The notes: generated from the sequence alone by a model not told the origin. 64,000 nt of DNA from Paracoccaceae bacterium (GCA_003605175.1 QWDA01000007.1:186001-250000); one strand, 5' to 3'. Shown: positions 1 to 10,189, counted from the stretch's first letter. Made by a program: numbers and translations.

Positions 1-2
1 GC

Positions 3-50
3 ATGGAACTTAGCTACGCGCGGTTCGAAACCCTCGAGGCCGCGGCCTAG
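3..50 (+). CDS. possible 3' end of a gene entering from the left (partial)
   Basis: An open frame ends at a TAG at 48-50 and reads back to the window edge; the only start inside the window is an ATG at 3. It may be the C-terminal tail of a gene convergent with folD, whose stop codon it overlaps by 4 bases. Only about 15 residues are visible, so no function can be given. Confidence 0.25.
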   Translation: MELSYARFETLEAAA

Positions 51-937
51 GCGGTCAGGCCCTCCGGCTCGGGCAAGCCGTTGGCCCGGCAGCAGGCGGT
101 GAGCGTGTTCGCCAGAAGGCAGGCGATGGTCATCGGCCCGACGCCGCCCGGCACCGGCGTGATCGCGCCCGCCACCTCGGCGGCGCTCGCGAAATCGACA
201 TCGCCCACCAGTTTCGGCTTGCCGTCGCGCTCGATGCGGTTGATGCCCACGTCGATCACCGTGGCGCCCGGCTTGATCCAGTCGCCCGGCACCATCTCGG
301 GCCGGCCCACCGCCGCCACGACGATATCCGCGCGGCGCACCACCTCGGCCAGGTCCTTCGTCCGCGAATGCGCGATCGTCACCGTGCAGCTGTCCTTCAG
401 GAGCAGTTGCGCCATCGGCTTGCCGACGATGTTCGACCGGCCGATCACCACCGCGTCCAGCCCCGACAGCGACCCGTGATGGTCGCGCAGCATCATCAGA
501 GAGCCGAGCGGCGTGCAGGGCACCATGCTCTTCTGTCCCGTGCCGAGGAGGCCGACATTCGAGATGTGGAACCCGTCCACATCCTTCGCCGGATCGATCG
601 CGTTGATGACGAGATCCTCGTTCATGTGTTTCGGCAGCGGCAGCTGCACCAGGATCCCGTGGATCGTCGGATCGGCGTTCAGCTCCTCCACGAGCGCCAG
701 GAGCGCCTCCTCCGAGGTGTCAACGTCAAGCTTGTGCTCGACCGATTTCATCCCCGCCTCGACGGTCTGCTTGCCCTTCGAGCGGACATAGACCTGGCTG
801 GCTGGATCCTCGCCCACCAGCACCACCGCCAGGCCTGGCGTGATCCCGTGATCCGCCTTCAGCCGCGCCACATGCGCCGCCACTTCGCCCCTGATCCGGG
901 CCGCGAAGGCCTTGCCGTCGATGATAGTCGCGCTCAT
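47..937 (-). CDS. folD: bifunctional methylenetetrahydrofolate dehydrogenase/cyclohydrolase FolD
   Basis: A 296-residue protein of the usual FolD length. It interconverts 5,10-methylene-THF and 10-formyl-THF in the cytoplasm through an NADP-dependent dehydrogenase and a cyclohydrolase step, feeding purine and formyl-methionine synthesis. The YVRSKGK segment at residues 50-56 carries the conserved Tyr50 and Lys of the active site, the middle has the GRSNIVGKP nucleotide-binding motif, and the [10 protein letters not shown] block lies near the C-terminus. I chose the start beginning MSATIIDGK, because a longer in-frame start adds 13 residues unlike the family. It sits downstream of ftsH, separated by a terminator-like hairpin. 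Confidence 0.96.
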   Translation of the reverse strand: MSATIIDGKAFAARIRGEVAAHVARLKADHGITPGLAVVLVGEDPASQVYVRSKGKQTVEAGMKSVEHKLDVDTSEEALLALVEELNADPTIHGILVQLPLPKHMNEDLVINAIDPAKDVDGFHISNVGLLGTGQKSMVPCTPLGSLMMLRDHHGSLSGLDAVVIGRSNIVGKPMAQLLLKDSCTVTIAHSRTKDLAEVVRRADIVVAAVGRPEMVPGDWIKPGATVIDVGINRIERDGKPKLVGDVDFASAAEVAGAITPVPGGVGPMTIACLLANTLTACCRANGLPEPEGLTA

Positions 938-1006
938 TACGATCCCTCGATGTCCATTCGCGTCCAACCTCCTCACGGAGGCGCGCGGCGCAATCTCGGA
1001 TACGAC

Positions 1007-1031
1007 AAAGGCCGGCGCAAGGCCGACCTTT
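1007..1031 (-). terminator. hairpin downstream of ftsH
   Basis: A 10-base-pair stem (aaaggccggc with gccgaccttt, one G-T pair) and a 5-base loop lie 30 bases after the ftsH stop on the minus strand. The 3' arm ends in TTT but no long T-run follows, so it is a moderate intrinsic-terminator candidate separating ftsH from folD. Confidence 0.5.
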
Positions 1032-1060
1032 GGACTCGAAGCGCGGCAATACGCCCCGGC

Positions 1061-2986
1061 TCAGGCCGAGGGCTCGGGCTCCATCCCGCCCTCGCCGTCC
1101 TCGCGCTTCGCCTTGGGCTTGGTCTTCGGCACCGCGGTAAGCGAGGCCGGCGCATTGCCCTGCGGCGTGTCGTCGCCATCGTCGTCGCGGTTCAGGGGCT
1201 CCCCGGCGATCACCTTGGTAATCTCGTTGCCGGTCAGCGTCTCGTACTCCAGAAGTCCTTGCGCCAGCCGTTCCCATTCCTCGTTCTTCTCGGTGAGGAT
1301 GCGCTTCGCCGTGGCATATCCTTCGTCGATCAGCTCTTTCACCTTGGCGTCAATTTGCTTCTGCATCTCCTGCGAATGCGTGACGCCACCGTTATAGGCC
1401 CCGAGATAGCTCTGCTGCTCATTGGCGTAATCGACCATGCCGATCTCCTCGGCAAAGCCGTATTGCGTCACCATCGCGCGGGCCATCTGCGTCGCCTGCT
1501 TGATGTCCTGCGAGGCGCCCGAAGTGACGTTCTCCTTGCCGAACTTCAGCTCCTCGGCCGCACGGCCGCCCATCGCCATGGCGATCCGCGAGGTGAACCA
1601 GGTATAGCTCGCCGAGATCCGGTCGCGCTCGGGCAGCGAAAGCACCAGCCCCAGCGCCCGGCCGCGCGGGATGATCGTCGCCTTGTGGATCGGATCATGC
1701 TGCGGCACGTTGAGCCCGACGATCGCGTGCCCCGCCTCGTGATAGGCGGTCAGCTTCTTCTCGTCCTCGGACATCACCATCGACCGCCGCTCGGCGCCCA
1801 TCATCACCTTGTCCTTGGCGTTCTCGAAATCCTCCATCGTCACGAAGCGCCGGCCGACGCGCGCCGCCGTCAGCGCCGCCTCGTTCACGAGGTTCGCAAG
1901 ATCGGCCCCGGAGAAACCGGGCGTCCCGCGCGCGATGATCCGCAGGTCCACATCCGGACCCAATGGCACCTTGCGGGCATGGACGCCGAGGATCTTCTCG
2001 CGGCCCTTGATATCCGGATTAGGCACCTGCACCTGCCGGTCGAAGCGGCCCGGGCGCAGGAGCGCGGGGTCGAGCACGTCGGGGCGGTTGGTGGCCGCGA
2101 CGATGATGATCCCCTCGTTCGCCTCGAACCCGTCCATCTCGACCAGAAGCTGGTTCAGCGTCTGCTCGCGCTCGTCGTTGCCGCCGCCATAGCCTACGCC
2201 GCGCGAGCGGCCGACCGCGTCGATCTCGTCGATGAACACGATGCAGGGCGCGTTCTTCTTCGCCTGTTCGAACATGTCGCGCACCCGGCTCGCGCCGACG
2301 CCCACGAACATCTCGACGAAGTCGGAGCCAGAGATGGTGAAGAACGGCACCCCCGCCTCGCCGGCGATGGCGCGGGCCAGAAGCGTCTTGCCGGTGCCCG
2401 GCGGGCCCACCAAAAGTGCGCCCTTCGGGATCTTGCCGCCGAGGCGCGAGAATTTCTGCGGATTGCGCAGGAACTCGACGATCTCCTCGAGCTCCTCCTT
2501 CGCCTCGTCGATGCCCGCCACGTCGTCGAAGGTCACCCGCCCGTGCTTCTCGGTCAGGAGCTTCGCGCGCGATTTGCCGAAGCCCATCGCGCCGCCGCGT
2601 CCGCCACCCTGCATCCGGTTCATGAAGTAGATCCAGACACCGATCAGGATGATGAACGGCAGGAAGGTCATCAGGAGCGTGGTGAAGCCCGACTGCTCCT
2701 GCGGGATCACCTTGACCGAAACGTCCTTCTCGATCAGCAGCTTGGTGATGTCGCTGCCCTCGGGCTGCGTGGTCACGTATTCGTTGCCGTTCGCCTCGCG
2801 GAAGATGATGCGCTCGCCGTCGAGCGTCACGCTCTGCACCTCGCCGTTGTCGACCGCCTCCACGAAATCGGAATAGTTCATCGTCCGCGACGACATGGTC
2901 GACTGACTGCCCGAGAACAGGTTGAACAGCGCCAGGATCAGTAGGAACAGGACGACCCAGAAGGCGACGTTGCGCGCATTACCCAA
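1061..2986 (-). CDS. ftsH: ATP-dependent zinc metalloprotease FtsH
   Basis: A 641-residue inner-membrane AAA+ protease that degrades misfolded membrane proteins and selected soluble regulators. Two membrane segments flank a periplasmic domain (about 7-25 and 104-122). The Walker A motif GPPGTGKT is at 194-201, the Walker B region FIDEID at 251-256, the second region of homology runs to about 318, and the zinc motif HEAGH is at 416-420. The C-terminus is a charged, proline-rich tail. A -35/-10 pair overlaps the end of tilS upstream, so ftsH can be transcribed on its own although tilS precedes it on the same strand, as in many proteobacteria. Confidence 0.98.
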   Translation of the reverse strand: MGNARNVAFWVVLFLLILALFNLFSGSQSTMSSRTMNYSDFVEAVDNGEVQSVTLDGERIIFREANGNEYVTTQPEGSDITKLLIEKDVSVKVIPQEQSGFTTLLMTFLPFIILIGVWIYFMNRMQGGGRGGAMGFGKSRAKLLTEKHGRVTFDDVAGIDEAKEELEEIVEFLRNPQKFSRLGGKIPKGALLVGPPGTGKTLLARAIAGEAGVPFFTISGSDFVEMFVGVGASRVRDMFEQAKKNAPCIVFIDEIDAVGRSRGVGYGGGNDEREQTLNQLLVEMDGFEANEGIIIVAATNRPDVLDPALLRPGRFDRQVQVPNPDIKGREKILGVHARKVPLGPDVDLRIIARGTPGFSGADLANLVNEAALTAARVGRRFVTMEDFENAKDKVMMGAERRSMVMSEDEKKLTAYHEAGHAIVGLNVPQHDPIHKATIIPRGRALGLVLSLPERDRISASYTWFTSRIAMAMGGRAAEELKFGKENVTSGASQDIKQATQMARAMVTQYGFAEEIGMVDYANEQQSYLGAYNGGVTHSQEMQKQIDAKVKELIDEGYATAKRILTEKNEEWERLAQGLLEYETLTGNEITKVIAGEPLNRDDDGDDTPQGNAPASLTAVPKTKPKAKREDGEGGMEPEPSA

Positions 2987-3047
2987 GGAAAGTCTCCTTT
3001 GAACAGTCAGAAAGGCCCATGAAGCGCATGCTTACAGGCCTGGGGTT

Positions 3048-3075
3048 AAGATAGCCATTCGAATCCCGGGTTCAA
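3048..3075 (-). promoter_or_regulatory. putative ftsH promoter
   Basis: On the minus strand TTGAAC and TATCTT are separated by 16 bases, about 60 bases upstream of the ftsH ATG. The -35 hexamer overlaps the tilS stop codon. This is a sequence match only. Confidence 0.45.
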
Positions 3076-4313
3076 TGCGCGAGCAGCGACGCGGCGAAAT
3101 CTGCCGCACCCGGCGCGCGCGCGACCCAGCCATTGTGCAGCCCGGCCACCGGCGCGGCGACGAGCGTTTCGCCCCGCCAGACCGAAGGTGAAGCCAGAAG
3201 CGTGGCGCGCGGCAGACCGGTACCGCGCCAGTCCGGGCAGTCCTTCACCGCCTCGCCCAGCGCGCGCACCTCAAGATCCGGTGTGTGCGGTCCCTCCAGC
3301 ACCCAACGGCTGTCCCAAGGCGCGTCGGTCGGGCCCGCGAGCGCCGCCACCGCGGCATGTTCTCGCACCACCCGCACCGTCATGTCCGAGACCAGCACGC
3401 GGCAGCCATGCAGCGTGACGTTCTCCGGAACGGTGCAGGCGGCCAGAGCCGCACTCATAGGCTCGCGGCGTGGCGGATACTCGGCCGAAGCGACAAAGCG
3501 CAGCGCGCCGGCCAGAACCCGCCGATGCAGTTCCGGCGCCAGCCGGTTCAGCCGCGTCCGGTCGAACAGCACATCGCCCGCCACCACCCTGGCATGCTCC
3601 CGCGCAAACTCCGCCGCCGCCATGGCCAGCGCATCCCGCGCACCGCCCAGATGGAGCGCCGAGCCGGCGAGTCGCTCGACGGTGATCCCCAACGGCTCCA
3701 GCGCCGCCAGCACCGCACGCGCCCGCACCCGCTCGAACCCCTCGTCCGCGTTCGACGGATCCTCGACCCAGCGCACCCCGCGCCGCTCGAGAAGCGCCCG
3801 GAGATCCTCCCGCCGCTGCCCAAGAAGCGGCCGCCGGAACGTCACCCCGTGCCGCCGCACCATGGGCGCCATGCCGGAAAGCCCGTCCACCCCGGCCTCG
3901 CGCGCCAGCCGCATCAGCACCGTCTCCGCCTGGTCGTCCATCGTATGGCCCAAGGCCACCGCCTCGGCCCCGCGCGCCTGCGCCCACTCGGCCAGCATCG
4001 CGAACCGCGTGCGCCGCGCCTCGGCCTGAAGGTTGCCCTTCCCGTCCCAGCCGCGCCATTCGAGAATGTCGTGCGACACGCCCAGCCCCTCGCAGATCCA
4101 CGCCACATGCAGCGCCTCGCTCGCCGAGTCCGGACGCAGCCGGTGATCCACCGTCACCGCGGCGATCTCCGCCTTTCCCCAGCCGTGCAGCAGGTGCAGG
4201 AGTGCCAGGCTGTCCGACCCGCCCGACACGGCAACGCCCAGCCGCCGGGGCGGCCGGGCGCCGAAGGCGGTGTCGATGGCGTCGATCAGCCCGGTATCGG
4301 ACCTCACGCGCAT
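3072..4313 (-). CDS. tilS: tRNA(Ile)-lysidine synthase TilS
   Basis: A 413-residue N-type ATP pyrophosphatase that adds lysine to C34 of the CAU-anticodon tRNA-Ile, so that it reads AUA instead of AUG. The PP-loop SGGSDS at 30-35 follows a short lead, and the GHTMDDQAET motif of the family lies further in. The alphaproteobacterial C-terminal part is divergent, which is usual. The start overlaps the end of cpoB by 10 bases, so translation is probably coupled to the Tol-Pal cluster upstream, and ftsH follows. Confidence 0.95.
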   Translation of the reverse strand: MRVRSDTGLIDAIDTAFGARPPRRLGVAVSGGSDSLALLHLLHGWGKAEIAAVTVDHRLRPDSASEALHVAWICEGLGVSHDILEWRGWDGKGNLQAEARRTRFAMLAEWAQARGAEAVALGHTMDDQAETVLMRLAREAGVDGLSGMAPMVRRHGVTFRRPLLGQRREDLRALLERRGVRWVEDPSNADEGFERVRARAVLAALEPLGITVERLAGSALHLGGARDALAMAAAEFAREHARVVAGDVLFDRTRLNRLAPELHRRVLAGALRFVASAEYPPRREPMSAALAACTVPENVTLHGCRVLVSDMTVRVVREHAAVAALAGPTDAPWDSRWVLEGPHTPDLEVRALGEAVKDCPDWRGTGLPRATLLASPSVWRGETLVAAPVAGLHNGWVARAPGAADFAASLLAH

Positions 4314-5137
4314 CCCATGTTGGTCCGCGCCACCTGCGCCTCTTCCGAGGCCGCCGAGCCGGGAAACTTCGAGGTCAGCTCGCCCAGCATGGTGCAGGCC
4401 TCATCGGCGGCTCCCAGCGTGTCGAGCGAAAGGCCCAGCTCCAGAAGCGCATCCGGAGCCATGATCCCGTCGGGATCGCCCGAATAGGCCTCGAGATAGG
4501 CCTTCGCCGCCGCCGAGGTGTTGCCGAGCGCCGCCAGCGACTTGCCGCGCCAGAAATGCGCCTCGGTGGTCAGGGCGCCGCCGGTATAGGTCTGCGCGAA
4601 GGCTTCGAACTGCGTGATGGCGGCATCGTAGGAGCCGGCGTCATAGGCCGCCTTCGCCCTGTCGAAATCGGCCTGCTCGCCCACCGCCATCTCGGGCCCG
4701 CTGCCCGCGGATGGCGAGATCACCGGCGCCACCCGCGCCGCCGCAACCCGCTCCGCCTCGGCCGTGCCGCCCAGCGTCGTGGTCTTGCCCAGCTTCGACA
4801 CGTCGCCGCCTTCGAGCTCGACCAGCCGGAACTCCAGATCGCCGATCCGGTTCGTTCCGTCCGCGACGACACGGTCCACCCGGTTCGTGACCTCCTCGGT
4901 CTTCGCCGTCAGCCGTTTCAACTCGGCCTCGATCGCGTCGATCCGCTCCAGCGCCGTGGTGCCGCCCAGCTTCACGCCCGGCGTGCCGGTGGTGGAAAGC
5001 TCGCGCTTCAGCTTCTGCACCTCCACATAAAGCACCGTCAGGTCCTGCCGCACATCGGCGAGCGTCTGCGCCCGATCCTGCGCCACCGCGGGCAGCGCCG
5101 CGGCGACGAGAATCGCGATAGTCAACCTGCGGAGCAT
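4304..5137 (-). CDS. cpoB: Tol-Pal system protein CpoB (YbgF)
   Basis: A 277-residue periplasmic protein that in other bacteria links the Tol machine to peptidoglycan synthesis during division. A cleavable signal peptide ends around residue 19 (VAQ), a coiled-coil trimerisation segment follows (about 24-80), then an Ala/Val-rich linker, and the second half has tetratricopeptide repeats (about 150-270; phrases such as AYDAGSYDAAITQFE and HFWRGKSLAALG). It lies 8 bases after pal and overlaps tilS, the standard end of the tol-pal cluster. Confidence 0.93.
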   Translation of the reverse strand: MLRRLTIAILVAAALPAVAQDRAQTLADVRQDLTVLYVEVQKLKRELSTTGTPGVKLGGTTALERIDAIEAELKRLTAKTEEVTNRVDRVVADGTNRIGDLEFRLVELEGGDVSKLGKTTTLGGTAEAERVAAARVAPVISPSAGSGPEMAVGEQADFDRAKAAYDAGSYDAAITQFEAFAQTYTGGALTTEAHFWRGKSLAALGNTSAAAKAYLEAYSGDPDGIMAPDALLELGLSLDTLGAADEACTMLGELTSKFPGSAASEEAQVARTNMGCA

Positions 5138-5145
5138 CGGTTTCC

Positions 5146-5658
5146 TTAGCTCCCGAGCCCGGCTGCGCCCAGAACCGTCACCGCCCGACGGTTCTGCGCA
5201 TAGCAGGCCTCTTCCGAGCAGATCTCCAGCGGCCGCTCCTTGCCGTAGCTGATGGTACGCAACCGGTTCGGCGCCACGCCTTGTGCGACGAGGAAATCCT
5301 CGACCGCCTGCGCCCGCCGCGCGCCCAGCGCGATGTTGTACTCGCGGGTGCCGCGTTCGTCGGCATGGCCCTCGATCAGCGCCGTGTAATCGCCGTTGGA
5401 CATCAGGAACTCGGCCTGGCCGCGCAGGATCTCCTGCGCCTCGGGCGTGAGGTTCGACTGGTCGACGACGAACAGAACCCGGTCGCCGATCCGCTGCTGG
5501 AAATACGCAACCGAGGTCGGGTCGTCGATGCTGCCCGGTCCGCCGGCACCGACACCGCCGGCGCCGCCCGCACCGTCTCCGAACCGGTCGGCAGAGGTCG
5601 AACAGGCCGCCAGCGCCACCGCGGCGACGAGAAGAAGGGCCTTCGTGTGAAGTCTCAT
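5146..5658 (-). CDS. pal: peptidoglycan-associated lipoprotein Pal
   Basis: A 170-residue outer-membrane lipoprotein that binds peptidoglycan non-covalently and TolB. The start was placed at the Met that gives a normal lipoprotein signal peptide with lipobox LAAC (Cys19); a longer frame start has no signal character. A Gly-rich linker is followed by an OmpA-like domain over the last 110 residues, with the peptidoglycan-binding segment GHADERGTREYN. It lies between tolB and cpoB. Confidence 0.95.
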   Translation of the reverse strand: MRLHTKALLLVAAVALAACSTSADRFGDGAGGAGGVGAGGPGSIDDPTSVAYFQQRIGDRVLFVVDQSNLTPEAQEILRGQAEFLMSNGDYTALIEGHADERGTREYNIALGARRAQAVEDFLVAQGVAPNRLRTISYGKERPLEICSEEACYAQNRRAVTVLGAAGLGS

Positions 5659-5699
5659 GAATCCAGATCCTGTGTTTTTTCGCTGCTCGTTTTGCGGCG

Positions 5700-5728
5700 A
5701 TGCTATCATTGCCTCGGGGCTTTGGGAA
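5700..5728 (-). promoter_or_regulatory. possible pal promoter
   Basis: In the tolB-pal gap the minus strand shows TTCCCA, 17 bases, TAGCAT, about 40 bases before the pal ATG. Pal is often expressed above the Tol genes, so an internal promoter is plausible, but the match is imperfect. Confidence 0.3.
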
Positions 5729-5734
5729 TGCCGC

Positions 5735-7054
5735 TCACGGCAGAAGCGGCGACCAGGCCGGATCGGAGGCCGGCCCGTTCAACGGCACCCTCTTCAGGTT
5801 CCGCCCGGAGATGTCCACCGAATAAAGCGCCGGCGCCCCTTCCGCCCCCGCACTCTCGCGGGTGAACATCAGAACCCGCCCGTTCGGCGCCCAGGTAGGC
5901 CCCTCGTCGAGGAAGGACGCGGTCAGGAGCCGCTCCTCAGAGCCGTCGGTCCGCATCACCCCGATATGGAACCGCCCCTCGTTCTGCTTGGTGAAGGCGA
6001 TCAGGTCGCCCCGCGGCGACCAGACCGGTGTGCCGTAGCGGCCCGGCCCGAAGCTGATCCGCTGCGGGTTCGACCCGTCCGTGCCCATCACGTAAAGCTG
6101 CTGCGTGCCCGACCGGTCGCTCTCGAACACGATCCGGCTGCCGTCCGGCGAATAGGAAGGCGCGGTCTCGATCGACGGCGAGGAGGTCAGCCGCCGGCTC
6201 GCACCCGTGCGCAGATCGAGCGTGTAGATATCCGTATTGCCGCCCTCGGCCAGCGAATAGACCACCGTCTGCCCGTCGGGGGCAAAGCGCGGCGCAAAGG
6301 TCATCCCGTCGATCGGCACGTCCAGCCGCCGCCGCGTCACCGTGTTCACGTTCAGCTCGTAGATCGCCGGAAACCCGGTCTCGTAGCTCGTGTAGATCAC
6401 CCGGTCGCCCTGCGGCGAGAACCGCGGCGCCAGCACGATGGAGGCGGCGTCCGTCAGGAACTGCACGTTCGCCCCATCGTAATCCATGATCGCGATCCGC
6501 TTCTGGCGCGCGTCCTTCGGCCCGCTTTCGGCGACATAGACCACCCGGCTGTCGAAATAGCCGCCCTCGCCGGTGATCCGGCTATAGACTTGGTCCGAGA
6601 CCTTGTGCGCCATCCGCCGCCAGGTCGCCGCGTCGCCGACGAACTGGAGCCCGTCGCCCAGGGGCGCCTCCGAGAACACGTCGAACAGCCGGAACTTCAC
6701 CACGATCCGCCCGTCCGAGGCCACCGACACGGCGCCCGTCACCAGCGCCTGCGCGTTGATCGCCTTCCAGTCGGCGTACTGCACGCCTGCGTCGAAATTC
6801 GTGATCTGGCTGATGAAGGCCGTCTGAGGGATCTCCCGGAACAGGCCGGTCCCCACCAGGTTCTGCCCGACCACCTTGGCGATATCCGCCGCATATTGCC
6901 GCGCGTCCGGCGTCTCGGCGATGAACGGGGCCACCGCCACCGGCAGGGGTTCGATCACGCCCTCGGTGATCTCGATCCGCAAGGGCGCCGCCTGCGCCGG
7001 CAGAACCGACGCCAGCGCCAGGAAGATCGCGGTCAGGATACGCTTTGCACTCAT
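5735..7054 (-). CDS. tolB: Tol-Pal system beta-propeller protein TolB
   Basis: A 439-residue periplasmic protein that contacts Pal and TolA. A signal peptide (about 1-21, ending AQA) precedes an alpha/beta N-terminal domain, then a six-bladed beta-propeller built from WD40-like repeats, seen as repeated blocks of the type P-x-(W/F)SPxGxxIxF (for example [16 protein letters not shown]). The start at MSAKRI was chosen because it directly begins the signal peptide. Its first codon overlaps the tolA stop by 4 bases, so translation is coupled. Confidence 0.96.
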   Translation of the reverse strand: MSAKRILTAIFLALASVLPAQAAPLRIEITEGVIEPLPVAVAPFIAETPDARQYAADIAKVVGQNLVGTGLFREIPQTAFISQITNFDAGVQYADWKAINAQALVTGAVSVASDGRIVVKFRLFDVFSEAPLGDGLQFVGDAATWRRMAHKVSDQVYSRITGEGGYFDSRVVYVAESGPKDARQKRIAIMDYDGANVQFLTDAASIVLAPRFSPQGDRVIYTSYETGFPAIYELNVNTVTRRRLDVPIDGMTFAPRFAPDGQTVVYSLAEGGNTDIYTLDLRTGASRRLTSSPSIETAPSYSPDGSRIVFESDRSGTQQLYVMGTDGSNPQRISFGPGRYGTPVWSPRGDLIAFTKQNEGRFHIGVMRTDGSEERLLTASFLDEGPTWAPNGRVLMFTRESAGAEGAPALYSVDISGRNLKRVPLNGPASDPAWSPLLP

Positions 7055-8199
7055 TTCAGCCTCATCCCCTCCGGATTGAAGGTCATCTCGATATCGCGCC
7101 ACTGGTCGTATTTCTCAACCGGAAGCGCGTAGCCGCCCTTCTGGCAGCGCAAGATCGCCCGCCTGGCGGCCTCGAACGCGGTCCGCTGGGCGCTTCCGTC
7201 GCCGCCCGAGGCCGAGATCTGCCGCACCTGCCCGCCCGCCACGGTGCCGTCGGGGTTCATCTCGACTCCCACCGTCACGGTCACGTTCGCGGCCTGCGAG
7301 CCCACATCGACCACCCAGCACTCCTGCACGGCGACGCGAAACCCTTCCCTCTCGCCCCCGGTCAGCGGCGGGCCTGAGGGCGCGGCGCGCGGCGCCTCGG
7401 GCGCGGTGTCGCCCGCCAGCGCGGCGGCGAGCGCATCGGCCACGGCATCCCTCGGCGTCTCCGCAGCCGGCTTCGGTTCGGCCGCCGGTTTCGGCGTCTC
7501 GGGCTTCGGCGTCTCCGCCGTCCGCACCGGCTCCGGCTTGCGCTCGGGCCGCGTTTTCGGCCGCGGCGAGGACGCCGGCGCCAGTTCCTTCGGCTTCTCC
7601 GCCTCGGTCACGATCTCGGTCGTCGCCTCGGGCGGCGCCGCGGCGACCTGCTCCTCCTCGACCACCTCGGCCGGTTCGGGCGAGGGCACGGTCTCCTCGA
7701 CCACCACCGGCGCCTCCTCGGCCTGGGGCGGCGCCGGGGCAGCCGGCTCCGGCGCCACGCGCGGCGCGGGCGCAGGCGCGACCTCCTCGGGCGCTTCCGG
7801 CCGGTCGTCCGCCACCGGCGGCGCCTCGACGGGCGGCGCGGTCTCGGTCACTTCGGTCTCGGGCTGGGGCGCGGGTTCCGGCAGGGGCGCGGCCGGCGCA
7901 TCGGCCTCGGCCGCCTCGGGTTGCGGCGCGGGTTCCGGCACCTCGGGCGCAGCCTCTTCCACCGGCGCTGTGACCGGCGGAGCCTCCTCGACAGGGGGCG
8001 CCGCCGGCGCGACCGCGTCGGTTGCGACCTCGGGGCTGGTCTCGGGGCGGGTCAATGCCGCGAACTCCTCTTCGGTCACCACCGACACATCGGCAACGCT
8101 CACCTCGGGCGGCCGGTTCCACTCCAGCAACCCGCCGAACAGCAGGAACAGGATCAGGACGGCATGCGCCGTCGCCGAAATATAGGCCCCCGTGGTCAA
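7051..8199 (-). CDS. tolA: cell envelope protein TolA
   Basis: A 382-residue protein anchored in the inner membrane by one N-terminal helix (about 8-24) and reaching across the periplasm to TolB and Pal. The middle (about 50-280) is low-complexity and rich in Ala, Pro and Glu instead of the Ala/Lys/Glu-rich helix of E. coli, with repeats such as EAPPV and PKPETPKP. The last 100 residues form the globular C-terminal domain ([13 protein letters not shown], then a conserved Gly/Ser-rich stretch). It follows tolR after 9 bases and overlaps tolB by 4. Confidence 0.93.
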   Translation of the reverse strand: MTTGAYISATAHAVLILFLLFGGLLEWNRPPEVSVADVSVVTEEEFAALTRPETSPEVATDAVAPAAPPVEEAPPVTAPVEEAAPEVPEPAPQPEAAEADAPAAPLPEPAPQPETEVTETAPPVEAPPVADDRPEAPEEVAPAPAPRVAPEPAAPAPPQAEEAPVVVEETVPSPEPAEVVEEEQVAAAPPEATTEIVTEAEKPKELAPASSPRPKTRPERKPEPVRTAETPKPETPKPAAEPKPAAETPRDAVADALAAALAGDTAPEAPRAAPSGPPLTGGEREGFRVAVQECWVVDVGSQAANVTVTVGVEMNPDGTVAGGQVRQISASGGDGSAQRTAFEAARRAILRCQKGGYALPVEKYDQWRDIEMTFNPEGMRLK

Positions 8200-8208
8200 T
8201 CCCGCCCC

Positions 8209-8682
8209 TCAGCCGTCCTGGCCGTCGAGCCGCGGGCCGCCCGAGTCGGTCACCAGCGCGATCGACCGAAACCCGCCCGCGTTCAGCGCGCCCATCACCT
8301 GCATCACCCGCTCGTAGGGAATGCTGCCATCCGCACGCAGGAAGACCTTGTCGCCCGACCGTTCCGCCGCGATCGCCTGCAGGCGCGGCACCAGCGCCGC
8401 CGCCTCGACCGGGGTGGTCTGAATTTGCACCGACCCGTCCGCCAGCATCGTCACCGTCAATGGCTCCTCCTGCTCGGAGGGCAGCGCCTCGGCCGCCGTT
8501 TCGGGCAGGTTCACCTCCACCCCGGGAATGAGCAGCGGCGCCGCCACCATGAAGATGATCAGCAAGACCAGCATCACGTCGACCATCGGCGTGACATTGA
8601 TCTCGGCCATGGCGCCCCCGCGCCCGCGGCGGCGCCTGCGGCGCACGTCATCGGCAGCGCGCTGCTGGATGCCCGCGCCCAT
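8209..8682 (-). CDS. tolR: proton-channel protein TolR
   Basis: A 157-residue ExbD/TolR-family inner-membrane protein with an Arg-rich cytoplasmic N-terminus, one membrane helix (about 33-52) and a periplasmic domain. Asp35, in the stretch MAEINVTPMVDVMLVLL, is the conserved proton-carrying residue of the TolQ-TolR motor. The ATG shares one base with the tolQ stop (TGATG), so translation is coupled. Confidence 0.95.
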   Translation of the reverse strand: MGAGIQQRAADDVRRRRRRGRGGAMAEINVTPMVDVMLVLLIIFMVAAPLLIPGVEVNLPETAAEALPSEQEEPLTVTMLADGSVQIQTTPVEAAALVPRLQAIAAERSGDKVFLRADGSIPYERVMQVMGALNAGGFRSIALVTDSGGPRLDGQDG

Positions 8683-9380
8683 CAGCTCGGATCCAGCTGG
8701 CGCGACAGGATCGTCGCGAACTCGTCGGCAAAGCTCTCGTAGCCCTGCAGGATCCGGTCGCTGTCCGACGAAAGCTTGTTGTAGAAGATCACCGCCGGAA
8801 TCGCCGCCAGAAGCCCCAGCCCGGTGGCCAGAAGCGCCTCCGCGATCCCCGGCGCCACCACCGCAAGGTTCGTGGATTGCGACTGCGCGATGCCGATGAA
8901 AGCGTGCATGATCCCCCAGACCGTGCCGAACAGCCCGATGAACGGCGCCGTCGAGCCCACCGTGGCCAGAAGCGGCAGCCCCCTCTGCAACCCCTCCGCC
9001 TCCTTCTGGATCGCCACGTCCATCGACCGGTCGATCCGGCTCTGCGCACCGGCGATCAGCCGCCCGTCATCGCGATGCGACCGCTCCCACTCGACCATGC
9101 CCGAAACGAAGACCCGTTCCGACGCGCCCCGCGGCGTCTCGCCGATCTGCTTGTAGAGGTCGTCCAACGGTTCGCCCGACCAGAAGGCCGCATCGAACAT
9201 CGCCGCCTCGCGCCGTGCGCGCCGGTAGTCGATCAGCTTCTGAATGATCACGGCCCAGGCCCAGAACGAGGCCACCATGAGGATCAGCATCACGAGTTTC
9301 ACGGTAAAGGTCGCGCGCGCGAACAGCGACCACATGGAGAAATCAATCCCCTGCGCGAGCGCAAGTGTTTCGGTTTCCAT
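8682..9380 (-). CDS. tolQ: proton-channel protein TolQ
   Basis: A 232-residue MotA/TolQ/ExbB-family inner-membrane protein forming the pentameric channel around TolR that energises TolA. Three membrane helices are visible: one near the N-terminus (about 25-45) and two in the second half (STAPFIGLFGTVWGIM and ALLATGLGLLAAIPAVI). I chose the start METETLALAQ, which matches the family N-terminus; an upstream start would add 22 residues of no family likeness. It is the first gene of the tolQRAB group, 113 bases after ybgC. Confidence 0.95.
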   Translation of the reverse strand: METETLALAQGIDFSMWSLFARATFTVKLVMLILMVASFWAWAVIIQKLIDYRRARREAAMFDAAFWSGEPLDDLYKQIGETPRGASERVFVSGMVEWERSHRDDGRLIAGAQSRIDRSMDVAIQKEAEGLQRGLPLLATVGSTAPFIGLFGTVWGIMHAFIGIAQSQSTNLAVVAPGIAEALLATGLGLLAAIPAVIFYNKLSSDSDRILQGYESFADEFATILSRQLDPS

Positions 9381-9432
9381 CTGCCTGCTCTTTCTCATCC
9401 GGCCGCCGGTTTCGCCGCGGCTCTTAGCGTCG

Positions 9433-9462
9433 ATTCTAGCGAACATGCAGGGGGAAAGCCAA
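9433..9462 (-). promoter_or_regulatory. putative tolQ promoter
   Basis: In the ybgC-tolQ gap the minus strand carries TTGGCT, 18 bases, TAGAAT, about 50 bases before the tolQ ATG. Confidence 0.4.
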
Positions 9463-9493
9463 CAATCATGCGTGATCGGCGAAACTTTATCTT

Positions 9494-9886
9494 TCAGGCC
9501 CGCAAGGCTCGGCGAAGCTCCGCCGGCATCCGCGCCGGCCGCCCTGCCCCCGTCAGCGCCACCAGCGTCACCTCCGCCTCGAAAAGAAGCGCATCGCCCC
9601 GGGTGACCCGCTGCTCCAGCACCACCCGCGCGCCCGTCAGCCCCTTCAGCGCGGTCTCGACGGTCAGTTCGTCATCGAACCGCGCCGGCAGATGATACTC
9701 CGCCACCACCCGCCGCACCGCGAAGACCACGTCCTCCTCGCGCTTCAGCCGCGACTGGTCGATCCCCAGCGCACGAACCCACTCGGTCCGCCCCCGCTCG
9801 ATGAATTTCAGGTAGTTGGCGTAGTAGACGATCCCGGCGAGATCGGTGTCCTCGTAATAGACGCGGATTGGAAAGCGGTGGGTCAT
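9494..9886 (-). CDS. ybgC: acyl-CoA thioesterase YbgC, Tol-Pal associated
   Basis: A 130-residue hotdog-fold thioesterase. The signature YYEDTDLAGIVYYANYLKF at residues 10-28 includes the catalytic aspartate region of the YbgC/4-hydroxybenzoyl-CoA thioesterase family. E. coli YbgC acts on short acyl-CoA or acyl-ACP esters and belongs to the tol-pal gene group, and here it also leads that group. The reading frame runs much further upstream, but the motif places the start at 9886 (MTHRFPIRV). Confidence 0.95.
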   Translation of the reverse strand: MTHRFPIRVYYEDTDLAGIVYYANYLKFIERGRTEWVRALGIDQSRLKREEDVVFAVRRVVAEYHLPARFDDELTVETALKGLTGARVVLEQRVTRGDALLFEAEVTLVALTGAGRPARMPAELRRALRA

Positions 9887-9985
9887 GGGCGCGACGATGC
9901 CCGTCCGCGCGACCCGCGTCCAGCCGCCGCGATTGACAGGACATATACTTAGCAATATGCCTAAGTAAAAATCCGGGAGACCCCC

Positions 9986-10189
9986 ATGGCAGACAAGATC
10001 AAGGGCCCCGCGTCCTATTTCCCGTCGATCGAAAAGACCTACGGCCAGCCGGTCGCCCACTGGCTCGCCCTGATCGCCGCACGCGCGCCGGAAAAGCACA
10101 TGGAAACCGTCGCCTGGCTCAAATCCGCCCACGGCCTCGGCCACGGCCACGCCAATGCGCTGGTCGCCTATGCGAGGGCGAAGGCATAG
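9986..10189 (+). CDS. DUF4287 domain protein
   Basis: A 67-residue cytoplasmic protein matching the DUF4287 pattern: YFPSIEKTYGQPVAHWL near the start and a Gly/His-rich GLGHGHANALVAYA end. No biochemical role is known to me. It begins after a Shine-Dalgarno-like gggaga, is divergent from ybgC, and is followed by one copy of the palindromic repeat family described below. Confidence 0.85.
   Translation: MADKIKGPASYFPSIEKTYGQPVAHWLALIAARAPEKHMETVAWLKSAHGLGHGHANALVAYARAKA

Noticed and set aside
368-2944. An 858-codon open frame on the plus strand
   Set aside because: It lies antisense to folD and ftsH, is composed of His/Arg/Leu-rich shadow sequence and matches no protein pattern; high GC keeps such frames open throughout the window.
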